Source: Oryza sativa Japonica Group (taxonomy: Eukaryota; Streptophyta; Magnoliopsida; Poales; Poaceae). From it: 64,000 bases of DNA. Position 1 is the first letter of the stretch; every line of letters starts with the position of its first letter. The DNA is taken from the NCBI RefSeq assembly GCF_034140825.1, contig NC_089038.1:22801501-22865500 (forward strand), written 5' to 3'. The notes beneath the pieces are model-generated. The model searched no databases. It was not told the DNA's origin and worked only from the letters and a program-made list of their open reading frames with translations. A program made the translations under genes and the position numbers. Below, one piece after another: positions 1 to 10,750 of this stretch.

Positions 1-794
1 GGGGCGTGCCAAACAGCGTAACTATATAGACGTTATTATTGCGATTTGCGCGAATTTTTCGCGGTCATTATACAGGGAGAAATTTGGGCGAAAGTAAATG
101 ATTTTGCTGCAAATTTTTCTTCGGATAGGTCGATTGCTAAGTTTTCGGCTCAAATAGGAAAATATTGATTTTTTGTCGAAAGGTGGACATTTGATATTGT
201 AGATTGTAAATAATCTGGTATAGTCAATAGGAAAATAAGTGGAATATAGAGAATCTCATGATATTTTTTTCAAGTATTCTTGTCAATTCCCAAGATGTTG
301 TTTTGTTGTTGTCAAGATCAGGTATTCACGAGTAATCATTAAAATCTTCTTTTAAGAAACTCTGTACAAACAACACACCCATCTTTATGAGTATATTCGA
401 AAATGCTATATTAGCATATATTAAAATTGATAAGGTACGTGTCTCATTGTTATAAGCTAAATCTAGAATTTACTTAGGTGGATTAATTCCAACACAACAA
501 GATCTACACACACCTCTATAGCTTCCTTCGGGAGGAGTGGTTGGTAACCCCTTCCCCCGGCATGAAAATAAAGCCTACATTATTAAATGATTAATTTAGT
601 ATTAACTATTTTTTAAAAAATAAATTAATATAATTTTTTAAAACAACTTTCGTATAGAACTTTTTTTAAAAAAAAAATAAACACACTGTTTTTTTTAACA
701 GTTTAAAAATCATGCGCGGGAAAAACAAAGAGGTAAGTGGGAAAATTGAGAAAGAACATAGCCTTTAAATCATTAAAATCTACACTAAACGCTA
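1..794. other. Intergenic, no gene seen
   Basis: This stretch is AT-rich with several homopolymer A/T runs around 600-700. I see no convincing coding exon, RNA gene or paired terminal repeat. The part from about 560 to 770 has the look of a decayed grass repeat, but I cannot delimit it. Confidence 0.5.
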
Positions 795-1104
795 CTCCCT
801 CCGTCCTAAAATGTAGCTATTTCTAGCACAGTGTATTGTCCCAAAATGAAGCTATTTCTTCACCTACCTCCTCCTCTCAACCAATCACAACCATTCTTCT
901 TCACCTACTTTCTCTTTTCAACCAATCACACACTTCCTCTAATCATTCTCACATATTTTCTTTCAACCAATCACACACTTCCTCCAATCATTCATTCTCA
1001 CCTATTTTCTTTCAACCAATCACACACTTTCTCCAATCATTCTCACCTACTTTCTTAGTACCCGTACCAATATCAAAAATGGCTTTATTTTGGGACGGAG
1101 GAAG
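795..1104. mobile_element. Stowaway-type MITE, about 310 bp
   Basis: The left end starts with CTCCCTCCGTCC and the right end is its inverted counterpart (GGACGGAGGAAG). Both ends are flanked by TA, the target duplication of Tc1/mariner-derived Stowaway elements. The interior holds several imperfect direct copies of a roughly 40-bp segment rich in CAACCAATCACAC. Open frames here (831-1058, 836-1165) are low-complexity and not genes. Confidence 0.75.
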
Positions 1105-1433
1105 TAATAACAATGATCGCGTCCAGGTTCAATCAACAGTCAAACTGATCTCCGAAAACAGATAAAAGCCCAAAAGATGGCGCAGTGCAGTTCAGTGTGC
1201 CGCCAAGCCTACAGTGTGGTATTGTTGACGTTAAAAATGAGCCCAGAAGATGCCCATCCAGTCATTTAACTGGACTGAGACCATGAAAAGTTTATTTATC
1301 CTGATAGACCAAAATCTTGCTCAGATTGATCTGCCTTTTATGGGGGTTTATAGAAAGTTATTCGATTGGTAGAAAATTATACTTCCAATCAAGCATCAAG
1401 CATAATTAATAAAATTTCTCGCGTAAGAAATTA

Positions 1434-1626
1434 AGAGCAAGTTTAATAGTATAGACCATCAATAGCTCCAAATCATCTATAACCAATGCAATAGCCAATT
1501 CATAGAATATTGCTTACTATTCTATTAATACTTATTCTATTAATACTTAGTTCCACCTGTCATATACACATTACGTTGTTTATAGAAGTTTATAGAAGGT
1601 TTGTAGCCTACTATTGTACCAGCTCC
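1434..1626. mobile_element. MITE, internally shortened copy
   Basis: It starts with AGAGCAAGTTTAATAGTATAG and ends with CTATTGTACCAGCTC. It is the same family as the two copies at 62716-63155, where terminal and inner sequences can be lined up. This copy lacks roughly 40 bp of the interior, including the CT-rich part. The family resembles the common grass MITEs with GAGC termini; I cannot name it with certainty. Confidence 0.6.
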
Positions 1627-1639
1627 AATCCAATACAAT

Positions 1640-2460
1640 TCCATAGGAAACTAATCGCCGAAGGAAATCAGGTCTTACTCTCGACTAAAGAAAATAACTG
1701 TATGGACAAGTTGAATGCAAAAGCCACATATGAGATGGCGAGTGCCAGAATCTTTGCCCAATTCCTCTCGGAGATTGTTGTTAAGATTTGCATCGTTATA
1801 ATCCTCGGATAGTTATGTTAGGTTAATGTCGCTAATTGCCGTTCACAATGGTCGCGTCCAGTCACAGGCTCACAGCTTCAATCAACAGCTCTTCAAACGG
1901 GTAAATAAGCCGAGAAGATGGCCGGCCCAATATAGGCAGTATAGCCCCACCCATAAAACAAAACAGTGAGGTATCGTTGACGTTGAGTTTCATTATCTGC
2001 CAACAGCGAGGAGTCGTTGATAAAGTTATCCTGAAGGAGAAGAACTTCCTCAGATTGATCTTCCAACAGCGCGAGGAGTCGTTGATAAAAGTTATCCTGA
2101 AGGAGAAGAACTTGATCTGCCAACAGCGCGAGTCGTTGATAAAAATTGAAGGAGAAGAACTTCCTCAGATTGATCTGCCTTTCGTTAAAAAGTGATTCAG
2201 TTAATAGAAGACCGTATTACCAATCAACGCTTTCGACTTAAAATCCGAAAGTTAAAATACTAACTCAGAAAACATATCTCGACTGAACATCCATTAGAAC
2301 AACCGAGAGAAAATAACCTTCTAAAAAAACAACCGAGAAAAAATTGATAAGAGGGAACTGTATGGACAAGTTGAATGCAACAAGCCATATATGAGATGGC
2401 GAGTGCCAGAATCTTTGCCCGATTCGTTTCGGCAACGTACAGCGCTGACAACGCTATTGA
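1640..2460. repeat. Degenerate repeated segment with direct and tandem copies
   Basis: A roughly 75-bp stretch around 1694-1765 recurs at 2349-2425 with few changes (shared core CTGTATGGACAAGTTGAATG). Between them, 1993-2180 holds two to three tandem copies of a unit of about 60 bp with the core GAGTCGTTGATAAA and GAAGGAGAAGAACTT. A related piece lies near 1310-1335. Open frames run through the tandem array only because the unit has no stop in that frame. No function is apparent. Confidence 0.55.
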
Positions 2461-2987
2461 AATGAGCGCATCAGAGACTCTAATTTATTGCCTTGCAAAA
2501 AAGAAAGCACAGCAAGTGAAAAGAAAATTCAAACAAAAACGATAGATCAATATGAGAACGCTCTAAGATGGCATTAGACTCACGAAATATTTGTGCAATC
2601 AACACAAGGTATGATTGATTCAGAGTTTGATGGTATAAAGAGCAAATCATCATCGCCTAATGCACAACTCCAGGCATCGCATCAAAAAGTAAAAGAAAAG
2701 AGGAAGATGGATTGAGAACAAAAGAAACGAAACCACCAAAGATCTGAATATAGCGATAGAAGCTAGAAGAGGATCGGCGGACGCTGGCGGAAGACGGCGG
2801 CTCGGGGAGCTCCTATGACATCAGGCGGCTTATATAGATGGGAAGCCGGAGGGGGGTGGGGTATGAAACCCTAAAGGCCATGATTTGACATATTTACCCC
2901 TGCCGAGTTGTAGCCCACATGCGGCCCAGTTGGACCAATGAGCCCATGCAAACTATACGGGCCTGGATGAACTAACGAGTCAACCAA
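2461..2987. other. Intergenic, no gene seen
   Basis: I see no gene here. A promoter-like or terminal-repeat-like stretch with a TATATAGA motif lies near 2830, but nothing transcribed can be tied to it. Confidence 0.45.
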
Positions 2988-3340
2988 GGAATAAGTTCAC
3001 TTTGTGACCCTCGAAAGTGATCGAAATCTAATCCGTAACCCTAACCACAAAACCAGATATCTCAACCCCTTAACTTTTAAAACCGGTGCAATATGACTCC
3101 CTCGGTGGTTTTGGAGGACGGTTTCGCTTACGTAGCGCCTACATGGCCTCCCAGTCATCAAATAAATTAAAAAAATAAAGTAAGGCCCACCTCTGACTCT
3201 CCTCCTATATTCTCTCTTTCTCTGTTGGCAGCGGTGGCGGGAGGACGAGGGGAGCGGCGGTTGGCGGCATCGGGGCGCAGCGCGGCGGCTCGGCCGCGGA
3301 GGCTCGTGGCAGTGGGAGGACGAGTGGAGCGGCGGCGACG
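2988..3340 (+). repeat. Left terminal inverted repeat of Pack-MULE
   Basis: It is complementary to 4700-5051. Matching landmarks are the AT-rich ATCAAATAAATTAAAAAA block near 3158 and the GC-rich GGCATCGGGGCGCAGCGC block near 3266, both found inverted in the right arm. Confidence 0.8.
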
Positions 3341-3424
3341 GCTGGTGGCAAGCTCCCATCGGGGCGCAGCGAAACCGGGGGCGACGGTTGGCGTCTGGGA
3401 CGACGAGCCAAGGAGGACGACGGC

Positions 3425-3990
3425 AATAAACATTTCTCCTCCGCCTTCGAACCCCACTGCAAACCGCCACCGTCCTCCATGCGCCGCCGCCGCCCGGCGA
3501 AGCTCTCGTGGCGCTCAAACCGCTCCGCGCCCTCGAACGCCACTGCGTTGCGGATCTCCCGCGCGAACATCTCCTCCACCTTGGCCCTCGCGGGTCTAGT
3601 CTCCAGCAACCCCGCCGCGTCCACCGCGTCGAATGCCGCGTCGTAGTACCGTAGGTAGTGCATGCGCGAACCGCGCATCCCACCGCCCGGAGTTGAGGCC
3701 GCCGCCCTCGTGCTCGCCGAGGAGGAGGATGGCGGCGCCCGTGCTGCGCGCTAGCCGTGCTTCGATCTCCTGCAGCTCCTGCCTGGACTCGGCGACTCCG
3801 GTCGAACATGTGCGGCCACATGCGCACGATGCGTAGCGCGAGCGCCTCGGTGAAGTAGGCGGCCACGCTGTGCATTGGCGTGGGCCCCGCCGGCGAAGCC
3901 ATCTCGCCGAGCCGGGCCAGGTAGTAGTTGGCGACTTGGCTGCCTCGTGGTTACCGGCGGAGAGGGATTCGGCGCATGTCAGGACTCAGG
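3425..3990 (-). pseudogene. Captured GRAS transcription factor fragment
   Basis: Read on the minus strand, the segment gives pieces of a GRAS domain in the correct order: CAESLSAGNHEAA, then YYLARLGEM, VAAYFTEALALRI and WPHMF (leucine heptad I region), then ILLLGEHEGGGLNSGRW, then RYYDAAFDAVDAAG and EIRNAVAFEGAERFERHESF (the PFYRE/SAW side). The frame changes at least twice and the centre of the domain (VHIID and neighbouring blocks) is missing, so no functional protein is possible. GRAS proteins are plant regulators of gibberellin response, meristems and roots. The sub-family is uncertain. It lies wholly inside the Pack-MULE. Confidence 0.75.
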
Positions 3991-4277
3991 AAACTTGCAA
4001 TTCGCTCACAGCCCACACGCTCGACCTCACTGAATCTCTGAAACTCTGAAGATTGTCAGTCTGTGAATAGTAAACTGAAAAAACGAAGAACGGAGTTCTG
4101 TTCGTTTGTGTGCTGCTTAAGTCTCACCGCAGCTTTTCTGTTTTCTTCTCTATTTATTCATCTCCATTAGGAGTTCATTACATGCATAACTGGAAAGAAC
4201 GAGCCAGACTTTAGCCAGCCACTACGTGCATGCAAAACAGAAATCAAAAAGCTCAAGATTACAAAATATCCATCAAC

Positions 4278-4388
4278 TCACGCGGTGAGCGCGCGCACCA
4301 GCTCCATCGCCTCCTGCTCCGCCTGCCCCGGCGCAGGCACGCCGTTTCTCGCGTCGAACTCGGGTGGCAGCGGCGGCGGTGGCATCAT
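4278..4388 (-). pseudogene. Second captured GRAS piece (N-terminal side)
   Basis: The minus strand reads MMPPPLPPEFDARNG followed by QEAMELVRALTA and a stop. ELVRALTA directly followed by CAESLSAGN is the usual start of a GRAS domain, and that continuation lies at about 3985, nearly 290 bp away. The gap shows no GRAS similarity. It is either an unspliced or acquired insert, or the two pieces were captured separately. Confidence 0.5.
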
Positions 4389-4699
4389 CGCCTACGAACC
4401 ACCAAGATTCCGACGCGAGCCAACTTCCTCTTCTGTCGTCGCCGTCGTCCCGCTCCTGTTCCCACTCCCTCCCCGCCGCCGACTGCCTCCAGTCGGGACT
4501 ATCCAAGCAAAGCCGCGGCTGAGCGGGGACGAGGAGCCTCGCCCTCCTCGTCGGTGCTGAACGGCGCGAGTGGACGGAGCGGCAGCCGGATGTGGCCCCG
4601 ACCCCGCCAGTGCAGTTGATGGAGATGTGGTCCAGCGACTCGCGAGCCGTCGAAGACCGCACCGGTAATTGCGAGGGCGAGGACGACGAGCAACATCTT

Positions 4700-5051
4700 G
4701 GGCCGCCGCTACCACCATTGCCCTCGTCCTCCCACTACCGCGAGCCGCCGACCGCGCTGCGCCCCGATGCCGCCAGCCGCCGCTGCTCCCCTCGTCCTCC
4801 CGCCGCTGCTGCCAACGAATAAAGAGAGAATAGAGGAGGAGAGTCACTGACAGGTGGGGCCCTCTTTATTTTTTAATTTATTTGATGACTGGGATGCCAC
4901 GTAGTTGTCACGTCAGCGAAACCGTTCTCTAAAACTAGGGAGTTAAATTGCACTGGTTTTAGGAGTTGAGAGTCGAGATATCCGGTTTTATAGTTTAGGT
5001 TTATGGATTAAATTTCGATAATTTTTAAGGGTCACAAAATGAACTTATTCT
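4700..5051 (-). repeat. Right terminal inverted repeat of Pack-MULE
   Basis: This is the inverse of 2988-3340. It ends in GAACTTATTCT, next to the second copy of the target duplication GTCAACCAA. Confidence 0.8.
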
Positions 5052-5376
5052 GTCAACCAACTATAGCCCATGACAAACCAATTCCATGCCATGGCCGGTA
5101 CAGATCGGTGCATCTCACTTCTGTTCTGCCTGACACGTCTCTGCGTGTACATGCCTATACGCATTTCATATTGGTAACTTGTCTGCAAGAATGCCACAAA
5201 TCGGTGTGACATACACAAATCTATCGAAGCGAATTTGAAACTGAACTCAAAATTCAGCGGGTGAAAAGGAAAAAAAAAAAGAAAAGAAGCAGCAGCAAAC
5301 GAAGAACTCAATGCAAGACGGGTCAAGAATTATTCGTTCCTGCACTTTATGTACGCGCGAGTGCAGGAGTCGATGA

Positions 5377-7269
5377 TCAGCAGACGAGGCTGCTCTTCTT
5401 CCTGGCGACGAAACTCCGCCAGTAGGTGGTCACCTCCTTCTCTATCTCCCGCACGGTCTTCTTGGCCGGCTCGGCGGCGGCCTTCTTGACGGCGTGGGCG
5501 TCCATATCGGCCACCGTCTTGGTGAGGTCGGTGATGAGGCGCTCGGCGAGGCCGCGGCTGAAGTCCTCGCGGATGACGACGCGCATCACGGCGACGTGCT
5601 CAGCGTCGGCGGGCATGGTGTACGCCGGCACGATCCAGCCGAAGCGGCGGAGGCTCTCGGCCACCTCGAACACCGTGTACCGCGACGAGTCCTTGAGGGA
5701 GAAGGCCACCAGCGGCACGCCGGAGTCCTTGGACACCACGTCGAAGTGGCCCGTCTTCTCGATCCCCTCCCGGAGCACCGTCGCGTTGTCCCGGCAGTTC
5801 TGCATGATGTCCTTGTACCCCTGCATCACGAACAGCAACATTCGGTTTCGCATGATCAAATAGGTACAGCCGACAGGATCCCAACAAACGATGCAACCAT
5901 TCGGAATGCATGAACTTGAATCCAAACATCCAGGGTTTCTCGCTGATGCAATCAACACACATGATTCCGTGTAGTTGCAAAAAAAGAGTAGTTATATTAC
6001 CTCGAATCCGAGACGAATGAGCTGGTAATACTGCGCAATTATCTGGTTCGATCCTATTATCAGAACAGGGTAGAAAAATCAGATTACTGGATGTGCAATT
6101 ATCCAAAGGTAATCACGTATGCAAAACGGGCATGCACCTTTGGAGAAGTTGAGCGTGAAGGTTGGCTGGTCGGCGCCGAGGTAGTTGATGTGGAAGATGA
6201 GCTCATCGGGGAGGTCCTCCTTGTTGCGCCAGATGACCCACCCGACGCCGGCGTAGACGAGCCCGTACTTGTGGCCGCTGACGTTGATGCTCTTCACCAG
6301 CGGCAGCCGGAAGTCCCACTCCAGCTCCGGGTAGATGAACGGCGCGATGAACCCGCCGCTCGCCGCGTCCACATGGATCGGCGTGTTCCACCTGTCATGC
6401 ATTCTCAGATCGATCAATGATCTTGACTTCTTGAGTTAATTTTGGCATTTTCGTGCAGTGAATGCAGAGATCGGCGAGGTGTCTTACCCTGTCTCGGCGT
6501 TCTTGGCGGTGAGGAGGTCGTTGAGCATCTTGACGTCCTCGAACTCGCCGTTGAGGGTGGAGCCGAGGATGGCGGCGACGCAGATGGTGTTCTCGTCGAC
6601 CATCTCCACGGCCTTCTCCGGGTTCATCACGTAGTACCCTTGGGTCAGCTTCACCTCCTTGAGCTCCACCTCGAAGTAGCGCGCGAACTTCTCCCAGCAC
6701 ACCTGCACGTTGGCCCCCGTCACGATGTTGGGCTTGTCGTGGGGCTTCCCCTCGGCCTTCATCCTGTTCTGCCACTTCCTCTTGAACGCCAGCCCCGCCA
6801 GCATGATGGCCTCCGACGACCCCACCGTGCCCACCCCGACCGCCGTCTCGTCGTCCCCGATCGGCGCGTTGAACAGATGCGCGATCATGTTCACGCACCG
6901 GTTCTGTTCATCGGATCCGTGTTAGACATGATGCGTTGTGCAGATGCAGAGGTGTTTGTTGTTGTCGTGGTGGTTGTTTACCTGGAGCTCGGTGGTGACG
7001 GGGTACTCATCCATGTCGACGTAGTTCTTGTTGATGGCGGCCATCATGAGCTTGTCGCACTCGGGCTCCATCCACGTGGTGACGAAGGACGCCAGGTTCA
7101 GGCGCGGGTTGCCGTCGAGCATCAGCTCGTCGTTGATGATCTGGTACGCCGCGTCCTTGGGGATCGACTTCTCCGGCATCCTGAACCTCGGCAGCGCCGT
7201 GCGCACGTACCGCGACGCGAACGTCGAGGAGTGCATCGACTCCCCTGTCTGCGCCGTCGACAGCGCCAT
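5377..7269 (-). CDS. GAD: Glutamate decarboxylase, copy 1 (5 exons, 484 aa)
   Basis: PLP-dependent cytosolic enzyme that converts glutamate to GABA and CO2, the entry to the GABA shunt. Exons (minus strand): 7269-6982, 6903-6488, 6391-6138, 6053-6001, 5820-5377. All introns are GT-AG and phases join into 484 codons. The PLP-binding lysine lies in [10 protein letters not shown] (about K276), and the N-terminal [13 protein letters not shown] block is typical of the family. The C-terminal tail [18 protein letters not shown] has a tryptophan among basic residues, like the Ca2+/calmodulin-binding tails of plant GADs, so calcium activation is plausible. The start at 7269 gives the normal plant GAD N-terminus. 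It faces away from an AKR gene (start 7768) and has a paralogue at 21575 that lacks one intron. Confidence 0.93.
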
Positions 7270-7407
7270 ATGCTCCTAATTCGCCTGATCTGATCTCTGC
7301 CTTAGTTACTCCGGCTGCGACGATCGATCGAGCAGTGGTGTGGGGGTTTGATAGCCGCTAGCTAGGAGAGGGGACGACGACGCGGCAGAGCGCGCGGCGT
7401 CCCGTGT

Positions 7408-7415
7408 ATTTTATA
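7408..7415 (-). promoter_or_regulatory. TATA box of GAD copy 1
   Basis: The minus strand reads TATAAAAT about 140 bp upstream of the GAD start codon, a normal distance for a plant gene with a 5' UTR of roughly 100 bp. Confidence 0.55.
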
Positions 7416-7639
7416 GGAGGAGACGGGGCATGCGCGCGACGTGGTGGGGGCGCCACGCTTCTTGGGCGCGAGGAGGAGGGAGAGGAGAGCGAGCGCTGCG
7501 TGCGCGCGCGTCCGCGGCCACGCCATCCGCTCCTACATCTCGCCGGGTGACGTGCCACGGCTCTCGGCATCTCGGACTCGGCACGGGCGGGGTGCCACAC
7601 GACTCTCGCTCTCTCTCGCTCACCAAAGCCACCGGCCCA

Positions 7640-7647
7640 TATAAAAG
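7640..7647 (+). promoter_or_regulatory. TATA box of first aldo-keto reductase gene
   Basis: TATAAAAG lies 121 bp before the ATG at 7768 and is preceded by GGCCCA, a site-II-like motif common in plant promoters. With the opposite-facing TATA box at 7408, about 225 bp separate two divergent core promoters. Confidence 0.6.
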
Positions 7648-7767
7648 CCCAAGATGTAAGAGAAAATTTAGCCCAGATGCGGCGGCGGCGGCCCAGTTTA
7701 TCCGTAGCATCCACCGCACTGGCAAATCAAGCGGCAGTGACGCAGAGTATTAGCAGCAGGGGAGCCC

Positions 7768-10369
7768 ATGGCGTCGCCGGGGAGCAGCGGGCGGTGCTCG
7801 AGGACCCCGGGGTTCCCGGCGGGGCCGCTCGGCGGCGGAGGGCGCGCGGTGCCGGCGGTGGGGCTCGGAACGGCGTCGCTCCGGTCCGTGGGGGAGGAGA
7901 GCTTCAGGGGCGCCCTGCTCGCCGCGCTGGAGGTCGGGTACCGCCACATCGACACCGCATCGGTGTACGGCTCCGAGCGGGTCGTCGGCGAGGCCGTGGC
8001 CGGGGCGGCGCGGCGCGGGGTCATCGCGTGCCGCGAGGAGGTGTTCGTGACCACCAAGGTGTGGTGCACGCAGTGCCACCCGGACCTCGTGCTCCCCTCC
8101 CTCAGGGAGAGCTTGCAGTAAGGAAACAAGAGGCTTGGGTTCTTTCTTCAGTTTTCTTTCTCTTGTTGTCCTTTTACCATGTCAATACACCATACTCTAG
8201 TAGTCATCGTGGTAAAATATTTGGTTCTTTAAACAGAGACTTGCATCATGCTAACTGGCATGCAGCTTACCACTTTTAGATGTTCATTTTATTACGGCAA
8301 CTAAGAACATATGTAAGAAATGTGCAGAAGAAATGAATCTAAAAGTTGATTATTACATTGAGAACCAACTCTTCAGTAGTTGAAGTCCACCACTACAACT
8401 GTGTAGATACATGTTTCGTTCAATTCTTTTTTAACAATGACATTTTATTCATAGGTGAACATATGTAACATTGGTACTTTTTTGGAATTGAAGTTTGTAA
8501 CGCTGGTGCAAGACTGACATTATTCACAGTTTTATCTGCCAGACGCACACGCACTGGAGGATATTTCTTATGCTTTGGGAACTAATTTTAAAACATTTGA
8601 AAGTTCAATGAAGGAAAACAATGTTGCTTTCATTAATCACCTAATTGGTACCTTAAAAGGTAAAATGTAAAAGCAGATTAAGTTTCTGAATTTGGTCACT
8701 TGATGCTAAATATGATTCTTGTCTTGTCATATTCAGGAACCTTCAAATGGAATATGTTGATATGTACTTGGTCCACTGGCCAATGAGCGTGAAGCCCACT
8801 AAACCTCACTACCCAATGAAAAGAGAGGATATCATGCCAATGGATTTGAGAGGCGTATGGCAAGCAATGGAGGAATGTCACCAGCTTGGCCTTGCAAAAA
8901 TGATTGGTGTTAGCAATTTCACTACAAAAAAATTGCAAGAACTACTTGCCTTCGCAAAAATTCCACCAGCAGTGAATCAGGTTAGTGTTGATCAACTGTG
9001 CAATCAGTGGTGAAAGCAATCTTCCTTTGTATATTATTATTTGGTATATTGAAATAACCAAGAAGCTCAAACTGATTTAGTGAAATCTCATTTGTAAAAG
9101 ATTGCACTTGAGAAGTGTTCCATACATATGAATGTTGCAATCAGTGTTTGATGCCTGGGGAAACTGTTCAGGTTGAGTTAAATCCAGTCTGGCAGCAGAA
9201 GAAACTGATGGAGTTCTGCAAAGCGAAAGGCATTCATGTGACTGCTTACTTTCCCCTGGGAGGCCGGCATAGTACATCCACAGTCAATCCAGTCCTGGAT
9301 TCAGATGTTCTGAAAGAGATTGCCGCAGCCAAGGGGAAGTCAGTGGCTCAGGTATTACGTGTGCTCTCTCAAATTCAAATGTAGGAGCTCTGTTGGCTGT
9401 ACCAGGGTTTGCCCCATCAGTCACCCTTATGTGCCAAACTTTTACATCAACCATGAATTGGTAGAAAGTTTGACAAAAATAAAAAAGAAGCAACAGGCAC
9501 ATGTGAGCGGAACTTGTCAAAATATCACCAAATAGTCCTCATTCCACATTTAGTGGTTTAATGCTTTCTAGTTTCTATTGTTGATCTTTAAAGGCTCTCA
9601 CATCTCTATCATATCAGCTAGTACTACCGTTCATTAGGTTTTTGAAGTTTTGCACACTCTACTAGTGTACTATGCTCAACTTTTGTATTTGATTCCTTCT
9701 TGTGATCAGGGACAGATCCAGGAATAAAAAGTTGTGGGGACTAAACATATCGAGTACACCGGCATAAACACATCATATCAGTATTAAACTATGCTAAAAT
9801 GCTATTAACACACCCTATTTTATCAACCTTGGCAAAAAAAAAAATTGAAATGGGGGCTCAGGGGGATATCCATGGGTTCGGTGGGTGCAGGAGTCCCCCC
9901 TGCACCCACGTTGGATCCGCCCCTGCTTGTGATCAAAGTGGGCATTATAACATGTTTTGGAACTTCATTAGATTTTGGACCAAGACCAATTTCACTATAA
10001 AATTTTACATTTCAGTGCTTAATATGTTTTTCTAATGTAGGATTTCCAGAATAGTTAGGAATTCACTACTATCGGCCTGCCATACTCTTGTGTTAGTATC
10101 CCACTGTTTTAGCATCGTAATTGACTCCTGTTTTCCTTCAGATCTCACTTAGGTGGATCTACGAGCAAGGAGCAAGCATGGTGACCACGAGTACGAAAAG
10201 GGAGAGGCTTAAGGAGAACATCGATATCTTCGATTGGCAATTGAGCGATGAAGATCGGCTCAAGATAAGTCAGATTCCACAGCACAAGACGGTCAGCGTG
10301 CTGTCGATCCTCTGCCCCGATGGTGTCTCCAGCGTTGAGTTGTCGGAGGTTGACGTTGTTGAAGTGTAG
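7768..10369 (+). CDS. Aldo-keto reductase 1, AKR4-like (4 exons, 333 aa)
   Basis: NADPH-dependent carbonyl reductase of the AKR4 class, which includes plant chalcone and codeinone reductases and deoxymugineic acid synthase; the substrate cannot be read from sequence. Exons: 7768-8117, 8737-8980, 9172-9351, 10142-10369, all GT-AG, joining to 333 residues. The catalytic tetrad is present: D62 and Y67 in [10 protein letters not shown]97 in FVTTKVW, H130 in YLVHWP. C-terminal cofactor-site motifs include [11 protein letters not shown]. Exons 2 and 3 have exactly the same lengths (244 and 180 nt) as in the two genes downstream, showing tandem duplication. This copy has a longer N-terminus (exon 1 of 350 nt against 317) and is the most diverged of the three. 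Intron 3 carries a small hAT-type element (9707-9925). Confidence 0.92.
9707..9925. mobile_element. Non-autonomous hAT-type element, 219 bp
   Basis: It sits in intron 3 of AKR1. It begins CAGGGACAGATCCA and ends with the inverse of CAGGGGCGGATCCA. It is flanked by the 8-bp direct repeat CTTGTGAT (9699-9706 and 9926-9933). Both traits define hAT transposons; there is no coding capacity. Confidence 0.75.
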
Positions 10370-10410
10370 CGGTCGTTTTCGCGTTCCTGTTCACAGTAAA
10401 CTGAACATTT

Positions 10411-10750
10411 AGGGCATGTTTAGTTCCCAAAAAGTTTTTCTCAAAAAAATCACATCGAATCCTTGTAGACATGTATGGAGCATTAAATATAGATAAAAAA
10501 AACTAATTGGACAGTTATGATGGAAATCACGAGACGAATCTTTTGAGCCTAATTAGTCCATGATTAGCCATAAGTGCTACAGTAACCCACATGTGCTAAT
10601 GGTGGATTAATTAGTCTCAAAAGATTCGTTTCACGGTTTCCAGGCGAGTTATGAAATTAGTTTTTTAATTTGTGTTCGAAAACCTCTTCCAACATCCGGT
10701 CAAACGTCCGATGTGACACCCAAAAATTTTCACCAACTAAACAGGCCCTA
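10411..10750. mobile_element. MITE, left arm of a 690-bp inverted pair
   Basis: About 340 bp with GGGC..TGTTTAGTT termini, starting 41 bp after the AKR1 stop codon. It has subterminal blocks GAGACGAATCTTTTGAGCC and AGATTCGT, found across grass genomes. It is complementary over nearly its whole length to the neighbour 10751-11098. Other members are at 43487, 61890 and (truncated) 14820. Confidence 0.75.

Larger units (their letters stand above)
2988..5051. mobile_element. Pack-MULE (Mutator-like element carrying gene fragments)
   Basis: Terminal inverted repeats of about 350 bp (2988-3340 and 4700-5051) start with GGAATAAGTTCA on the left and its inverse on the right, and stay alignable far inward. 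The element is flanked by a perfect 9-bp direct repeat, GTCAACCAA, at 2979-2987 and 5052-5060. Long inverted repeats with 9-bp target duplications are the hallmark of the Mutator superfamily. No transposase can be seen; the interior instead carries decayed pieces of a GRAS gene, which makes it a Pack-MULE. Arm divergence of very roughly 10-15% by eye suggests it is not very recent, although the target duplication is intact. Confidence 0.88.

Noticed and set aside
836-1165. 109-codon frame rich in Asn/Ser/His
   Set aside because: It lies mostly inside a Stowaway MITE with internal direct repeats.
2780-2880. Possible LTR or promoter of a retroelement
   Set aside because: Only a TATA-like motif in GC-rich DNA; no paired repeat, primer-binding site or polypurine tract was seen.
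2997-3902. 301-codon frame on the minus strand as a gene
   Set aside because: It runs through a Mutator-like terminal repeat and broken GRAS pieces in changing frames; only the first part has family similarity.
6442-7293. 283-codon plus-strand frame opposite GAD copy 1
   Set aside because: It is an antisense shadow of GC-rich GAD exons and crosses GAD introns; its composition (His, Val, Leu, Arg) is typical of such shadows.
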